From JACJYC01 sp964558465 (GTDB lineage Bacteria; Bacteroidota; Bacteroidia; Chitinophagales; Saprospiraceae), in the NCBI GenBank assembly GCA_964558465.1, contig CAZLEF010000095.1:1-27207 (forward strand): 27,207 nt of DNA. Reading direction: 5' to 3'. Below are positions 16,554-25,582 of the stretch, piece after piece. Under the pieces are notes generated by a model. That model made no database searches. It was not told the DNA's origin and worked only from the letters and a program-made list of their open reading frames with translations. How positions within the stretch are numbered: the first letter of the stretch is position 1; each line of letters opens with the position of its first letter. The position numbers and the translations under genes are program-made.

Positions 16554-17966
16554 TTATTTGTATTTAACTTTGACGGTTTCTCCGATCCAGCAGCTCACCC
16601 GTACGGATGCGCCTTCGCTGATACCGCGCATGAAACCTTCCTGTTTTTCAGGCAGCGCGTCGGCATACTGGCCGATCCGTTTGTTGGCGTCGTCGGCAAC
16701 TTCGGAATCGACGGATTTGGCGTAATAGTATTTTTCCATAGCAGCGATAATGGCCATGCGCGAATCCCAGTCGTCGCCGCAACTGCGGCTGGTGCGGGCG
16801 TACATGTCGCCGATCAGGATATAGGGTTTGCCCCAGTTGGGTTTGAGGCTGGCAGCCTTGCGGGCATTTTCCCTTGCGGTGGCGTACTGCCCCAGTTCCC
16901 AGGTCTGAATGAAGGCGATGCTGTAATAAACCTGCGCTTTCACTTCCGGGTCGTCGGAGGTGCGGAGGCATTCCTCATACCTGGCCAGGGCTTCGGAATG
17001 TTTGCCTTCCCGCTGCAACTGGGAGCCGTCGTAACAAGGATTTTCAAGCCGGCGCTGTTTTTCGACCTCTTCGTTAAATTTGGCGGCCAACCCTTCGTAA
17101 TGGGTTTTTACATCCTGTACAAACGGATCCTCTTCCGGGCAACCCCGTTCCTTCAGCGTGACATACACGTATTTCAGGTTTTCCAGGTTGTTTTGGTCTT
17201 TTTCGTACAATGGCTTGAGTTTGCCTTTGAAATAGGTGCAATCAAAGATCTCATTTTCAATTTCTGCGGTCCGGAAGTGGTTTTCCATAATGGCCAGCCC
17301 GGATTCATGGTATTGGCCGTAGGTTTTGTTGTTGACCTTGTTGTGTTCGGCAATTTTGGTCAACTGGCTGTGAATGTCCAGGAATTCTTCCTTGGTTACC
17401 TGCTTGTTTTTGTACAGGTAAGACATCAACTGACCCAGGGGATCGTACACGATATACTCGGTATCGTTTTTACCCATTTCGATGGCCTTTTTAAAGGTAT
17501 CGAAGGTTTCCCTGGAATATCCCCAACCCGGGGTGTAGAACATATCAAAGGCCTTTCGTCCCATCAGGAAGGCTTCGTTTTTATAACATTTGGCCTGTTC
17601 GTCGTAGAGCTTGAACACCCAGTCGCCGTACTCTTTCTTTTTGGTGTCATCGGTGGCCTTCAGCATCAGGGCTTTGTACAATTTCCGGCCGTCGACAAAA
17701 TGCGAAGGTCGTTGACCGTCGGCGGCGGGAGCAATTTCATACGCTTTTTTCCAGTTGTCAAAAGCAATTTTGAAATTGGCTTCATCCAGTTCGGACACCA
17801 ATTGTTGTTCCGTGCGGTCTTTAACAAACGGGCGATAAACCACGTGTGCGTTTTCCGCTTCTTCTTTCCGAGGATTGTCATTCCATGTCTGACACTGTGA
17901 AGAGGCCTGACCAACCCAAAGGACGCTAACCAAAGCAGCCATCCAAACATTGCGTAGTTCCTTCAT
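16554..17966 (-). CDS. Exported TPR protein linked to coaX
   Basis: This encodes 470 residues from the ATG at 17966, chosen because it opens a cleavable signal peptide (MKELRNVWMAALVSVLWVGQASS); an upstream in-frame ATG at 17996 lies inside the preceding gene. The mature protein is helical with TPR-type units: FDNWKKAYEIAPAADGQR, AFLMGRKAFDMFYTPGWG, EALARYEECLRTSDDPEVK and KAASLKPNWGKPYILIGDMYA. A Cys-Gly-Asp-Asp-Trp-Asp segment and the tail RVSCWIGETVKVKYK follow. It is probably a periplasmic scaffold or interaction protein. The start lies two bases after the stop of the outer-membrane protein gene, a sign of translational coupling in one operon. It differs from its paralogue downstream by having a normal signal peptide rather than a lipoprotein signal. 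Confidence 0.9.
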   Translation of the reverse strand: MKELRNVWMAALVSVLWVGQASSQCQTWNDNPRKEEAENAHVVYRPFVKDRTEQQLVSELDEANFKIAFDNWKKAYEIAPAADGQRPSHFVDGRKLYKALMLKATDDTKKKEYGDWVFKLYDEQAKCYKNEAFLMGRKAFDMFYTPGWGYSRETFDTFKKAIEMGKNDTEYIVYDPLGQLMSYLYKNKQVTKEEFLDIHSQLTKIAEHNKVNNKTYGQYHESGLAIMENHFRTAEIENEIFDCTYFKGKLKPLYEKDQNNLENLKYVYVTLKERGCPEEDPFVQDVKTHYEGLAAKFNEEVEKQRRLENPCYDGSQLQREGKHSEALARYEECLRTSDDPEVKAQVYYSIAFIQTWELGQYATARENARKAASLKPNWGKPYILIGDMYARTSRSCGDDWDSRMAIIAAMEKYYYAKSVDSEVADDANKRIGQYADALPEKQEGFMRGISEGASVRVSCWIGETVKVKYK

Positions 17967-17968
17967 GA

Positions 17969-19333
17969 TTAATTGAATTTTCTTTTGAAAAACCAAGAAT
18001 TATCGTTAAGAGTAAAACCCAGATTGAGTTTGAAATAAGTTTCGGTTAATACATCTTTCACACCCAGTTTGCCGGCCTCCACGGAGACATCGACGAAGGA
18101 TAACTGTTGTCTGGGCATGATGATGGGGAAGCCGAAACCCAGGGTCAGCGCAGTTTGTTTCAGTTGCGCTCCATTGACGGTTCTCGGGTCCCCGGCCTGG
18201 AAAAAACCGGCCCGGTACGCCATTCTTTTTCCATAGCTGTTGTAGGAAGTCGCATTGGGGATGTATTCGACACCCAACGCCAGGCGATAGCTGTCTTTCA
18301 ATTGCTCCGGTTTGGCAGGGTTGGAAAAATTGCTCCATTTCCCGGTGGAATATTCCAGCCCCAGGCGAATTTTATTCGCTTGCTCGTAGGCGACCCCCAC
18401 CGTCCATTGCGAAGGCATTTCCACATCGGCTATAATCCCGGACTGGAACAGGAAGGTATCGATGATCACCCCGACATAACTGGACACGTTGTTGCGCTGG
18501 AAAAAGCGGCTGGCTTCGCTGCTCAGGTTTTGGGCCGGACTGCCGTAGGCGCCGAAGACCAGGCGTTTTCCGGAGTTTTCGCGCACACCGGCGGCGTTGT
18601 TCTTTTTAAAATGATAAACGTATTGGGCTCCGACCGTCCAGGTCAGCCCGTTCAGGGCGATCTCATTGCGGTATTCGGTCTCATAGGAATGCGTGAGGCT
18701 GTCAAATGAAACCCGCCGGCTGTAAACGGATTTGCCGAAATTGTATTCCAGGTTCAGACCCAGGGAAAAATCCTTGTATTTAATGGAATTGCCCCATTGA
18801 GCCCGGTAGATGCCGCCGTCTCCTTTCAGGTAATTGGTCGCTACCTTGAAATTTTCGTCAGAAACTTTGGACTCGACATTGTACCCCACCCGGGTATGCG
18901 GCGCCAGGGAAAGGCTCATACCGAAGTCCCAGGGCGAACGGTTGCGGTCAAGCGCGCGGGAAAGCGGGTTTTTTAAGGGGAACCCCAGGGCCATATACGA
19001 CAGGTTTCCGCCCCATACATTGTCCGACCCGGCGGGCGTAGCCAAACGCGACCAGGCGCCGTAGAGCCCTACTTCAAAAGAAGTGGATTGCAAATGCGAA
19101 AGCGAGGCAGGATTGGCCAGGTTCAGGTGGTACAGATCATTGTAAGCGGCCGTAAGCCCTCCCATTCCGGAGGAAGCGGTCAGGTAACCCGGCAGAATAT
19201 CGCCCAGGCCAAAGCGCGAATAAGGGGAATTGCTCTTGGGTTTAATGACAACATTTTCGTTCTGAGCCTGCAGAACATTGCCCAAAAAAACTGCAAAAAA
19301 CAAAATCAGAAAATTACGCCAGGTGTTTGACAT
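17969..19333 (-). CDS. Outer-membrane beta-barrel protein of the coaX cluster
   Basis: This encodes 454 residues. A signal peptide (MSNTWRNFLILFFAVFLGNVLQAQ) is followed by the segment NSPYSRFGLGDILPGYLTAS and an N-terminal region (MGGLTAAYNDLYHLNLANPASL) like that of FadL/PorV-type barrels, which carry a plug region. The rest alternates short aromatic strands (WGGNLSYMALGFPL, YKDFSLGLNLEYNFG, QWTVGVAYEQANKIRLGLEYSTG, TALTLGFGFPI) consistent with a large barrel of about 14 strands. It overlaps the 3' end of coaX by 20 bases and is followed after two bases by a TPR gene. From memory this barrel-plus-TPR pair recurs beside coaX in Bacteroidota. Transport substrate is unknown. Confidence 0.88.
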   Translation of the reverse strand: MSNTWRNFLILFFAVFLGNVLQAQNENVVIKPKSNSPYSRFGLGDILPGYLTASSGMGGLTAAYNDLYHLNLANPASLSHLQSTSFEVGLYGAWSRLATPAGSDNVWGGNLSYMALGFPLKNPLSRALDRNRSPWDFGMSLSLAPHTRVGYNVESKVSDENFKVATNYLKGDGGIYRAQWGNSIKYKDFSLGLNLEYNFGKSVYSRRVSFDSLTHSYETEYRNEIALNGLTWTVGAQYVYHFKKNNAAGVRENSGKRLVFGAYGSPAQNLSSEASRFFQRNNVSSYVGVIIDTFLFQSGIIADVEMPSQWTVGVAYEQANKIRLGLEYSTGKWSNFSNPAKPEQLKDSYRLALGVEYIPNATSYNSYGKRMAYRAGFFQAGDPRTVNGAQLKQTALTLGFGFPIIMPRQQLSFVDVSVEAGKLGVKDVLTETYFKLNLGFTLNDNSWFFKRKFN

Positions 19334-20051
19334 TATAAGTTAATATTTTGTTTAGTCCGGTCAGGACTAAATCGGAAGCCGCAAATATCTCGCTTTTCAA
19401 TTGATTCACAAAAAAATCCGCGTCGCCTCCGGTTAAAATAACGATGATTTCTCCAAATTGCTTCTTCACCAGGGAGATCATCCCTTCAATTTCCAGCAAA
19501 ACGCCCCATTGGGCGCCGTTGCGAAGGGCTGTTTCGGTGGAATTTCCAAACAGTTGCCCGAATGGCCCGGGGGCCGCCAACGGCAGGGAGGCCGTAAAGG
19601 CGTTCATGGCTTGCAACCGCATCCGCAGGCCGGGCGATATATTGCCTCCCAGGTAGACGGTTCCGCTTTCCAATATGTCATAGGTGATACAGGTGCCGGC
19701 GTCGATGACCAGACTGGTTTTGCCGGGAAACAGGGCAGACGCCCCTGCGACTGCCGCCAGCCGGTCTTTGCCCAGCGTTTCCGGCGTTTTATAAACATTA
19801 CGAATCGGCAATGGCGTTAAATGATCCAATGCGAGGTATTTATAACGGGAACGGAAGAAAGCGTCCAATTTATTTGTCTTGCTGCCCGCAGTACTTGATA
19901 AGATGACACTTTCGACCGGGTGGTTGGTTGTATAGGACAAAAAATCTTTTACCGTCCATTTATCCCATACTTCCTTCGATACGAGCTTGTCGCCTTCAAA
20001 AAGGCCCAGCTTGGCCCTTGTATTCCCGATATCGACCGCAAGATGAATCAA
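19314..20051 (-). CDS. coaX: Type III pantothenate kinase
   Basis: CoaX phosphorylates pantothenate with ATP in the first step of coenzyme A synthesis in the cytoplasm. The sequence shows DIGNTRAKLGLF (first phosphate motif), TLGKDR with the conserved catalytic Asp, DAGTCITYDIL (second phosphate motif), GGNISPGLRMR and TGGDADFF. Length is 245 residues from the TTG at 20051, close to the usual ~245-260. No ATG precedes the DIGNT motif in frame. TTG codons are available at 20090, 20078 and 20051; the last gives the typical short N-terminus MIHLAVDIGNT. The gene is first in a minus-strand cluster and overlaps the next gene by 20 bases. Confidence 0.93.
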   Translation of the reverse strand: MIHLAVDIGNTRAKLGLFEGDKLVSKEVWDKWTVKDFLSYTTNHPVESVILSSTAGSKTNKLDAFFRSRYKYLALDHLTPLPIRNVYKTPETLGKDRLAAVAGASALFPGKTSLVIDAGTCITYDILESGTVYLGGNISPGLRMRLQAMNAFTASLPLAAPGPFGQLFGNSTETALRNGAQWGVLLEIEGMISLVKKQFGEIIVILTGGDADFFVNQLKSEIFAASDLVLTGLNKILTYNVKHLA

Positions 20052-20170
20052 TTGATCTGCTTTTGGTTTGTGACGCAAAGATGGCGACAAAGTATATTAT
20101 AGTTTTGTTAAACTTCTCCAGCCGGGTTACCTTTGCATTTATTTGAAGGATTGTGGCCCTGTCTTGCGAA

Positions 20171-20220
20171 GTTTGGTGTGGTTTGGAATGGTTTGGTGTG
20201 GTTTGGAATGGTTTGGTGTG
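20171..20220. repeat. 20-bp tandem repeat, 2.5 copies
   Basis: The unit GTTTGGTGTGGTTTGGAATG occurs 2.5 times without a mismatch. The array contains no C on the plus strand, so it is strongly strand-asymmetric. It lies between the divergent coaX and PorU2-like genes. Its 10-bp half-units differ only in TGTG versus AATG. No function is evident. Confidence 0.9.
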
Positions 20221-20244
20221 GTTGGAGAAGTTAACAATCCAACC

Positions 20245-20271
20245 CACCTACGCTGAAGCTACGGCGGGCGG
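20245..20271. repeat. Dispersed-repeat-like GC block
   Basis: The sequence from CACCTACGC to GGGCGG contains the direct repeat CTACG-CTGAAG-CTACG and is much richer in GC than the flanks. It resembles, from memory, a repeat motif (CGTAGCTTCAGCGTAGG) seen between genes in other environmental Bacteroidota. Only one copy is present in this window. Confidence 0.4.
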
Positions 20272-20335
20272 AGCCAATCCAAACAATCCCATTTGGCAGG
20301 ATGCAGTTTTTGCCCATTAACTTCTCCCAAAACGA

Positions 20336-23300
20336 ATGCCCATGAAGGTCTTTTGGACGCTGCTCGCCTTCTTATCATCACTTCACCACATTTGCGGCCA
20401 GATGTGGACGGGCGCCGATACTTTATACGGCAACGAATGGATCGACTATGACCAATCCTACTTCAAGATCCGGGTTGCCGAAGACGGCGTTTACCGGCTG
20501 ACTTACGAAACAATGATAACCGAGGGTATTCCGGCAAACGCACTGAACCCGGGGCAATTCCGCTTGTTTCGCAATGGACAGGAAGTCCCCTTGTATTCAC
20601 CCGCCGCCACCGGAATGGGCCCCGGCGATTACCTTGAATTTGTCGGGTTTAAAAATCGCTCGGAACTGGACCGGTTCCTCTTCCCGGATCCGGACGGACA
20701 GTTGCTCAACCCGGAATACAGCCTGTTCAATGATACGGCAGCCTATTTCCTGACGTGGACCGACCAGCCCTCCGCTCTGCGATTTGCGGACACCGGGAAT
20801 GACCTCAATAACCTGCCGCCCCGCGAGGAGTGGTTTTGGTATGACCTGAAAAGGGTTTTTACGAACGCCTTTGTCCAGAAAATTAACGGCGACGGCGTTT
20901 CAGAGTCCGCCTTCGAGGTGGGCGAGGGTTTTGCCACAGGCCACACAGCCAGTCATGAAATTTCCCTGAAACCGGAGCATGTCTTTCCGGCGGCTGAAAA
21001 TGCCGTTTTTACCCTTCGGTTTGCCTCCAGCCACGGTTTTTCCCACCAGATGACGGTAACTTCAGGGACTACCGTGATCGCGCAGGACAATTTTAGCGGG
21101 GTTCGCCTGCTCAATATCACCCACGAGAAACCGGCCGGCCAACTGGCTTCCACCGAAATTGTAAAGATCAGCGGCGCGGCGCCCAACAACGACCGCTACG
21201 CGGTGGCCAATGTCCGGTTGAAGTATCCCCGGGCTTTCAATTTCGGCGGGCAACCGTTGTTTTTCTTTGAGATCGCCGCCGGTCCGGCAAAATACCTGGA
21301 GATCGACAATTTTGACAGCGCCGGCGGACAACTGGTCCTCTATGACCTGACTAACCGCCAAAGGATCGTTCCTTTTATACAGGATGCAAAAGTGAAAATA
21401 AGGTTGGCCCCTTCAGCGGTTAACCGGCAAATGGCGCTGGTGAACGGTTCAAAAGCCCTGAAAACGGTAGTTAACCTCGAACCGGTTGAGTTTGTGGATT
21501 ATTCCGGTGCAGACGCCGATTATCTGATCATCTCCAATGCCGCCTTGTTCAACGACGGGCAGGGGCAAAACTGGGTACAGGCCTACGCCGATTACCGGGC
21601 CGGCGCCGCCGGCGGTTCCTTCAGCCCGTTGATCGTTGAAACAGGCCAGCTCTACGACCAGTTTGGCTACGGCATTGACCGCCATGTGATCGCCATTCGC
21701 AATTTTGTCCATTTTGTTCATCAAAAATGGAGTAACCTGCGTTACGCGCTCATCATCGGCAAAGGCCGGGAATATGGACAGGTCCGCCGGCACGATCAAC
21801 TGGTCAACCCGGCAAATGCTTCATTTTATGTGCCCACCTACGGTTCACCGGGGTCGGACGCCCTGATGATCGCATCGCCCGGCAGGCAGGCGCCTTTGGT
21901 CCCCATAGGCCGTATTCCGGCTTCCTCCCCCAGGGATATCAGGTGGTACCTGGACAAAGTAAAGGAATACGAGAATATTCCGGATGACGAAGCGGGCAGG
22001 GGCTGGCGGAAAGAAGTGATCCATCTGGGCGGCGGTGGAAACCCGGGAGAACAACAGGTGATCCGCAATGCGCTGAGTCAAATGGAGCGCATTCTCAACG
22101 GTAACGCTTACGGCGCCAATGTGTTCTCATTCTATAAAACAAGTCCGGATCCCATCCAGCAATCCCAGGCCGAACAGATCAGCGCGCGCATCAATACCGG
22201 GGCAGGCATGGTTACCTTTTTCGGACATTCCGGTACCGGCGGGTTCGATTTCAGCATCGACGACCCGGCGACCTACCGGAACAAGGGTAAATACCCGGTG
22301 ATGTTTTCCCTGGGCTGCCTTTCCGGTCAGATGCACAGCGAAATTGTGAGTGTAGGCGAGGATTTTGTTTTCCAGGATGAAAAAGGCGCCATTGCGTTTT
22401 TTGCCACTGTCGGGTTCGGGTATATTCACACCCTCAATATTTTTGCCCGCAAATATTACGACCTGATCGGCGGCGAAATGTACGGCCGGGGTATTGGGGA
22501 TGTACTTCGCCAGGCCATCATTGCTTATGAGAACAACCAGGATCTTCCGATGCGGACGTTGGTCCAGCAATTTGCACTGAACGGCGACCCTGCCTTGAAA
22601 GTGATGCCGTTTGAAGCCCCTGATTACCTGGCTTTGGCCGAAACCGTCCGGTTTTCCCCTGGTAACATTACCGCCCAGACCGACAGCCTGGAATTAACCT
22701 TCAACATCCGCAACCTGGGTAAGGGGATTGCCGACTCTATTACCGTTGAGGTCGACCGCCAGTTCCCGGACGGCGTGCGGGTGCAATCCGGCAGGCGAAC
22801 CATTGCAGCGCCTTTTTTTGAATCCGGGTTCAGACTCAAACTCCCTGTCCGGGGCGCCAGGGCGATCGGACTGAACCGGTTTTTTATCCGGGTAGACGCA
22901 GACAACAAGGTGAATGAACTGCCGGCGCCCATTGCCGAAAACAACAATGAACTGTCCGATGGCCAGGGTGAAAAAGGGATTGGCCTTTATATTTTTGCAA
23001 ACAGCGTTACCACCCTTTCTCCTCCTCATCTGGGGATCGCCGGCGCTCCGGACCTCACCCTGATGGCCTCTACCGCCAATCCGTTTGTACCCGAACAAAA
23101 GTACACGGTGGAACTGGATACCGCTCAAAATTTCAACAGTCCGATCCTGCTGCGCAAGGAAATTGTCCAAAGCGGCGGCCTCATTAAATGGCAGCCCCAG
23201 ACAACCTGGGCCGACTCCACGGTTTATTATTGGCGGATCAGCCCCGATACCACCGACGGGCAGGGCTACCGGTGGAGCAACAGCTCGTTTCTATACCTTG

Positions 23301-25321
23301 AAGGTGCAAAATACGGCTGGAACCAATCCCATTTTTACCAGTTCCGGGAGACGCAAAACACCAATATGGAGCTTTCGGAGGATCGCCGCGGGTTCAAGTT
23401 CCTCGATGATCTGAAATCCATCCGGGTGAAGAACGGCGTTTACCCGGATGTCTGGCCGGAGGTTGCCATCAACAACGACCCTTATATTTACCTGCCCTGG
23501 GACAATCCGATCAGGGGCGGCCTTTATATCTGCGTGCTGGATTCCATAACGGCCGACCCCTGGATCAATCCGCCGCCAGGGCTCTACGGCAGCCATATTT
23601 CCCCGTGGGCTTATTGGGCGGCTTTTCCTTATTCCACCCAAACACCGGAGGGGCGAAGCCTGGCGATTCAATTTTTGCGCGACATCGTGCCTTCCGGGAA
23701 CTATGTGCTCATTTATACGGTGCAATACGCCAATTCCCATTACGAACCCGAGGAATGGGCACAGGATTCGTTGAACCTCGGTACAAATTTGTTCCGGATA
23801 CTGGAGGAACAGGGTGCAACATCCATCCGGCAAACTGCCGGCCAGGGCGCCCAACCCTACCTGTTATTTTATAAAAAAGACGACCCTTCGTTCCCGGTTT
23901 TTGAAAAACTGGCCGAACCCGGGGAAGAGATCCTGGAAGTTTTTTCTATTGCAGGACTTTGGGACCAGGGTATGGTCCGTTCCCCGTTCATCGGACCGGC
24001 AAGCAGTTGGTCCGAACTGAAATGGCGGGTCGAAAACACCGAACCCAAAGACGAGTGGGGGTTGAATCTTTACGCCATCCGGGCCGATAGTACCCGCCAG
24101 CTGATGATCAGCGGCTGGACCGGAACGGATACCACCCTGCATTGGCTCGACGCGGCGGAATTCCCCTTTGTACAGTTGGAATATGAGGCAAAAGATACGT
24201 TCCTGCGGTCAGCGCCCGACCTGCCCTACTGGCGGGTTTATTACGAAGGCATACCAGAGGCTGCGCTCAATCCGCATGCCGGGTTGGTTTTTAACAGGGA
24301 TACCCTTCAGCAAGGCGAACGCCTGAATCTTTCGGTAGCTGTTGAAAACATCAGCCCTTATCCGATGGACAGCCTGCTGGTGAAGTACCTGGTTGCCGAT
24401 GGCGCCAACAATAACCAGTTGTTTTACCGGCGTTACCGCGATTTGCCTGCAGGCGATACCCTGATGGCCGGCTTTGAACTGGATGTCCGTCAATTGCAAG
24501 GCCCCAAAAGTCTGTTGGTTGAAGCCAACCCGGAAAACGACCAGCCCGAACTGACCCATTTTAACAACCTTGGCCAGTTGGATTTCCTGGTGCAGAAAGA
24601 CGCCCGCAATCCCCTCCTGGACGTCACTTTTGACGGTTCCAGAATATTGGACGGCGACCTGGTTTCCGCCCGACCGCATATTGTGATCCATATGGAGGAC
24701 GAAAACCCGTATTTGCCGCTGGCGGATACCGCTTTGTTTAAGGTTTTGGTCCAATTTCCCGGAGAAGGTGATGTGCACCCCGTCAGTTTTGAATCCGGTG
24801 CGCTGCTCTTCATGCCGGCTTCCGGCAACAGGAACCGGGCGAGTGTGGAATGGACGCCCGAATTCACCCAATCCGGGGTCTATACGCTGATCGTCCAGGG
24901 CAAAGATGTTACCGGCAACCCCAGCGGCAGGCTCGACTACAAGGTTTCATTCGAAGTGATCACAGAGTCCCGCATTTCCCATATTTTCAATTATCCCAAT
25001 CCTTTTTCCACCTCCACGCAATTTGTATATACCCTGACGGGGAGTGAGCCGCCGACCTGGTTTATGATCCAGATCCTGACCATTTCCGGGCGGGTGGTGC
25101 GGACGATTACCCAGGACGAAATCGGCCCCCTGAAGATCGGTACACACCGCACCGATTTCACCTGGGACGGAACCGACGAATTCGGCGACCGGCTGGCCAA
25201 CGGGGTGTACCTCTACCGGGTGGTGGCAAAAGACGGCGCCGGCAAAGATTTTGGCCATTTTGATACCGGTCATGACGGGTTTTTTACCAATGGGTTCGGA
25301 AAAATGGTTATTTTAAGGTAA
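20336..25321 (+). CDS. porU2: Gingipain-like C25 protease, putative T9SS sortase PorU2
   Basis: This encodes 1661 residues. A signal peptide (MKVFWTLLAFLSSLHHICGQ, preceded by an alternative ATG two codons earlier) is followed by an N-terminal beta domain with YFKIRVAEDGVYRLTYETM, similar to PorU. The C25 peptidase domain spans about 393-760. Its catalytic dyad is visible as His631 in MVTFFGHSGTGG and Cys661 in MFSLGCLSGQ, 30 residues apart, as in gingipains and PorU. CARDB-like domains lie at about 762-880 and in the C-terminal third (NISPYPMDSLLVKYLV). The C-terminal ~110 residues form a FlgD-like/T9SS-type domain (FNYPNPFSTSTQF, FTWDGTDEFGDRLANGVYLYRVV). Architecture and size match proteins annotated PorU2; PorU itself removes sorting tails from T9SS cargo on the cell surface. 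It may act on cargo or be cargo itself. Nine bases separate it from the next gene. Confidence 0.82.
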   Translation: MPMKVFWTLLAFLSSLHHICGQMWTGADTLYGNEWIDYDQSYFKIRVAEDGVYRLTYETMITEGIPANALNPGQFRLFRNGQEVPLYSPAATGMGPGDYLEFVGFKNRSELDRFLFPDPDGQLLNPEYSLFNDTAAYFLTWTDQPSALRFADTGNDLNNLPPREEWFWYDLKRVFTNAFVQKINGDGVSESAFEVGEGFATGHTASHEISLKPEHVFPAAENAVFTLRFASSHGFSHQMTVTSGTTVIAQDNFSGVRLLNITHEKPAGQLASTEIVKISGAAPNNDRYAVANVRLKYPRAFNFGGQPLFFFEIAAGPAKYLEIDNFDSAGGQLVLYDLTNRQRIVPFIQDAKVKIRLAPSAVNRQMALVNGSKALKTVVNLEPVEFVDYSGADADYLIISNAALFNDGQGQNWVQAYADYRAGAAGGSFSPLIVETGQLYDQFGYGIDRHVIAIRNFVHFVHQKWSNLRYALIIGKGREYGQVRRHDQLVNPANASFYVPTYGSPGSDALMIASPGRQAPLVPIGRIPASSPRDIRWYLDKVKEYENIPDDEAGRGWRKEVIHLGGGGNPGEQQVIRNALSQMERILNGNAYGANVFSFYKTSPDPIQQSQAEQISARINTGAGMVTFFGHSGTGGFDFSIDDPATYRNKGKYPVMFSLGCLSGQMHSEIVSVGEDFVFQDEKGAIAFFATVGFGYIHTLNIFARKYYDLIGGEMYGRGIGDVLRQAIIAYENNQDLPMRTLVQQFALNGDPALKVMPFEAPDYLALAETVRFSPGNITAQTDSLELTFNIRNLGKGIADSITVEVDRQFPDGVRVQSGRRTIAAPFFESGFRLKLPVRGARAIGLNRFFIRVDADNKVNELPAPIAENNNELSDGQGEKGIGLYIFANSVTTLSPPHLGIAGAPDLTLMASTANPFVPEQKYTVELDTAQNFNSPILLRKEIVQSGGLIKWQPQTTWADSTVYYWRISPDTTDGQGYRWSNSSFLYLEGAKYGWNQSHFYQFRETQNTNMELSEDRRGFKFLDDLKSIRVKNGVYPDVWPEVAINNDPYIYLPWDNPIRGGLYICVLDSITADPWINPPPGLYGSHISPWAYWAAFPYSTQTPEGRSLAIQFLRDIVPSGNYVLIYTVQYANSHYEPEEWAQDSLNLGTNLFRILEEQGATSIRQTAGQGAQPYLLFYKKDDPSFPVFEKLAEPGEEILEVFSIAGLWDQGMVRSPFIGPASSWSELKWRVENTEPKDEWGLNLYAIRADSTRQLMISGWTGTDTTLHWLDAAEFPFVQLEYEAKDTFLRSAPDLPYWRVYYEGIPEAALNPHAGLVFNRDTLQQGERLNLSVAVENISPYPMDSLLVKYLVADGANNNQLFYRRYRDLPAGDTLMAGFELDVRQLQGPKSLLVEANPENDQPELTHFNNLGQLDFLVQKDARNPLLDVTFDGSRILDGDLVSARPHIVIHMEDENPYLPLADTALFKVLVQFPGEGDVHPVSFESGALLFMPASGNRNRASVEWTPEFTQSGVYTLIVQGKDVTGNPSGRLDYKVSFEVITESRISHIFNYPNPFSTSTQFVYTLTGSEPPTWFMIQILTISGRVVRTITQDEIGPLKIGTHRTDFTWDGTDEFGDRLANGVYLYRVVAKDGAGKDFGHFDTGHDGFFTNGFGKMVILR

Positions 25322-25330
25322 ATTTATAAA

Positions 25331-25579
25331 ATGAGCCTGAGGCGATTTTTGAGCCCATTTTGGTTATTGGTATGGGCTTTTTTTCTTTTGGCTATTGAGA
25401 CTTGTCTGGAATATATTCACAATGAAAGAATTGTGAAACTCGATTATAGCCGATTATTTTCAGGCGCTGAATTTCAAATTCATTCAGCCGATTATCACCC
25501 CAATGCGCTTGCCTACAAAAGGCTGGCTCAACAATTAAGTATGGATATTCCTCAAATAATGAAACAGGCCAGCCATTAG
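25331..25579 (+). CDS. Small membrane-anchored protein, unknown
   Basis: This encodes 82 residues. It has one hydrophobic segment at about 10-26 (FWLLVWAFFLLAIETCL) and a short polar C-terminal part. It begins nine bases after the PorU2-like gene and ends three bases before the GNAT gene, so spacing supports a real, cotranscribed gene. Base composition is more AT-rich than its neighbours. No family is recognised. Without the spacing it would be doubtful. Confidence 0.55.
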   Translation: MSLRRFLSPFWLLVWAFFLLAIETCLEYIHNERIVKLDYSRLFSGAEFQIHSADYHPNALAYKRLAQQLSMDIPQIMKQASH

Positions 25580-25582
25580 GTT

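Noticed and set aside
16998..17900. Plus-strand 300-codon open frame opposite the TPR gene
   Set aside because: It is Phe/Val-rich as expected from the complement of Lys/Glu-rich coding sequence; no signal, motif or start context supports it.
20088..20096. TATACTTTG as the coaX promoter
   Set aside because: The spacing inside the box is one base too long and no TTG lies about 20 bases upstream, so it was used only as weak support for the start choice.
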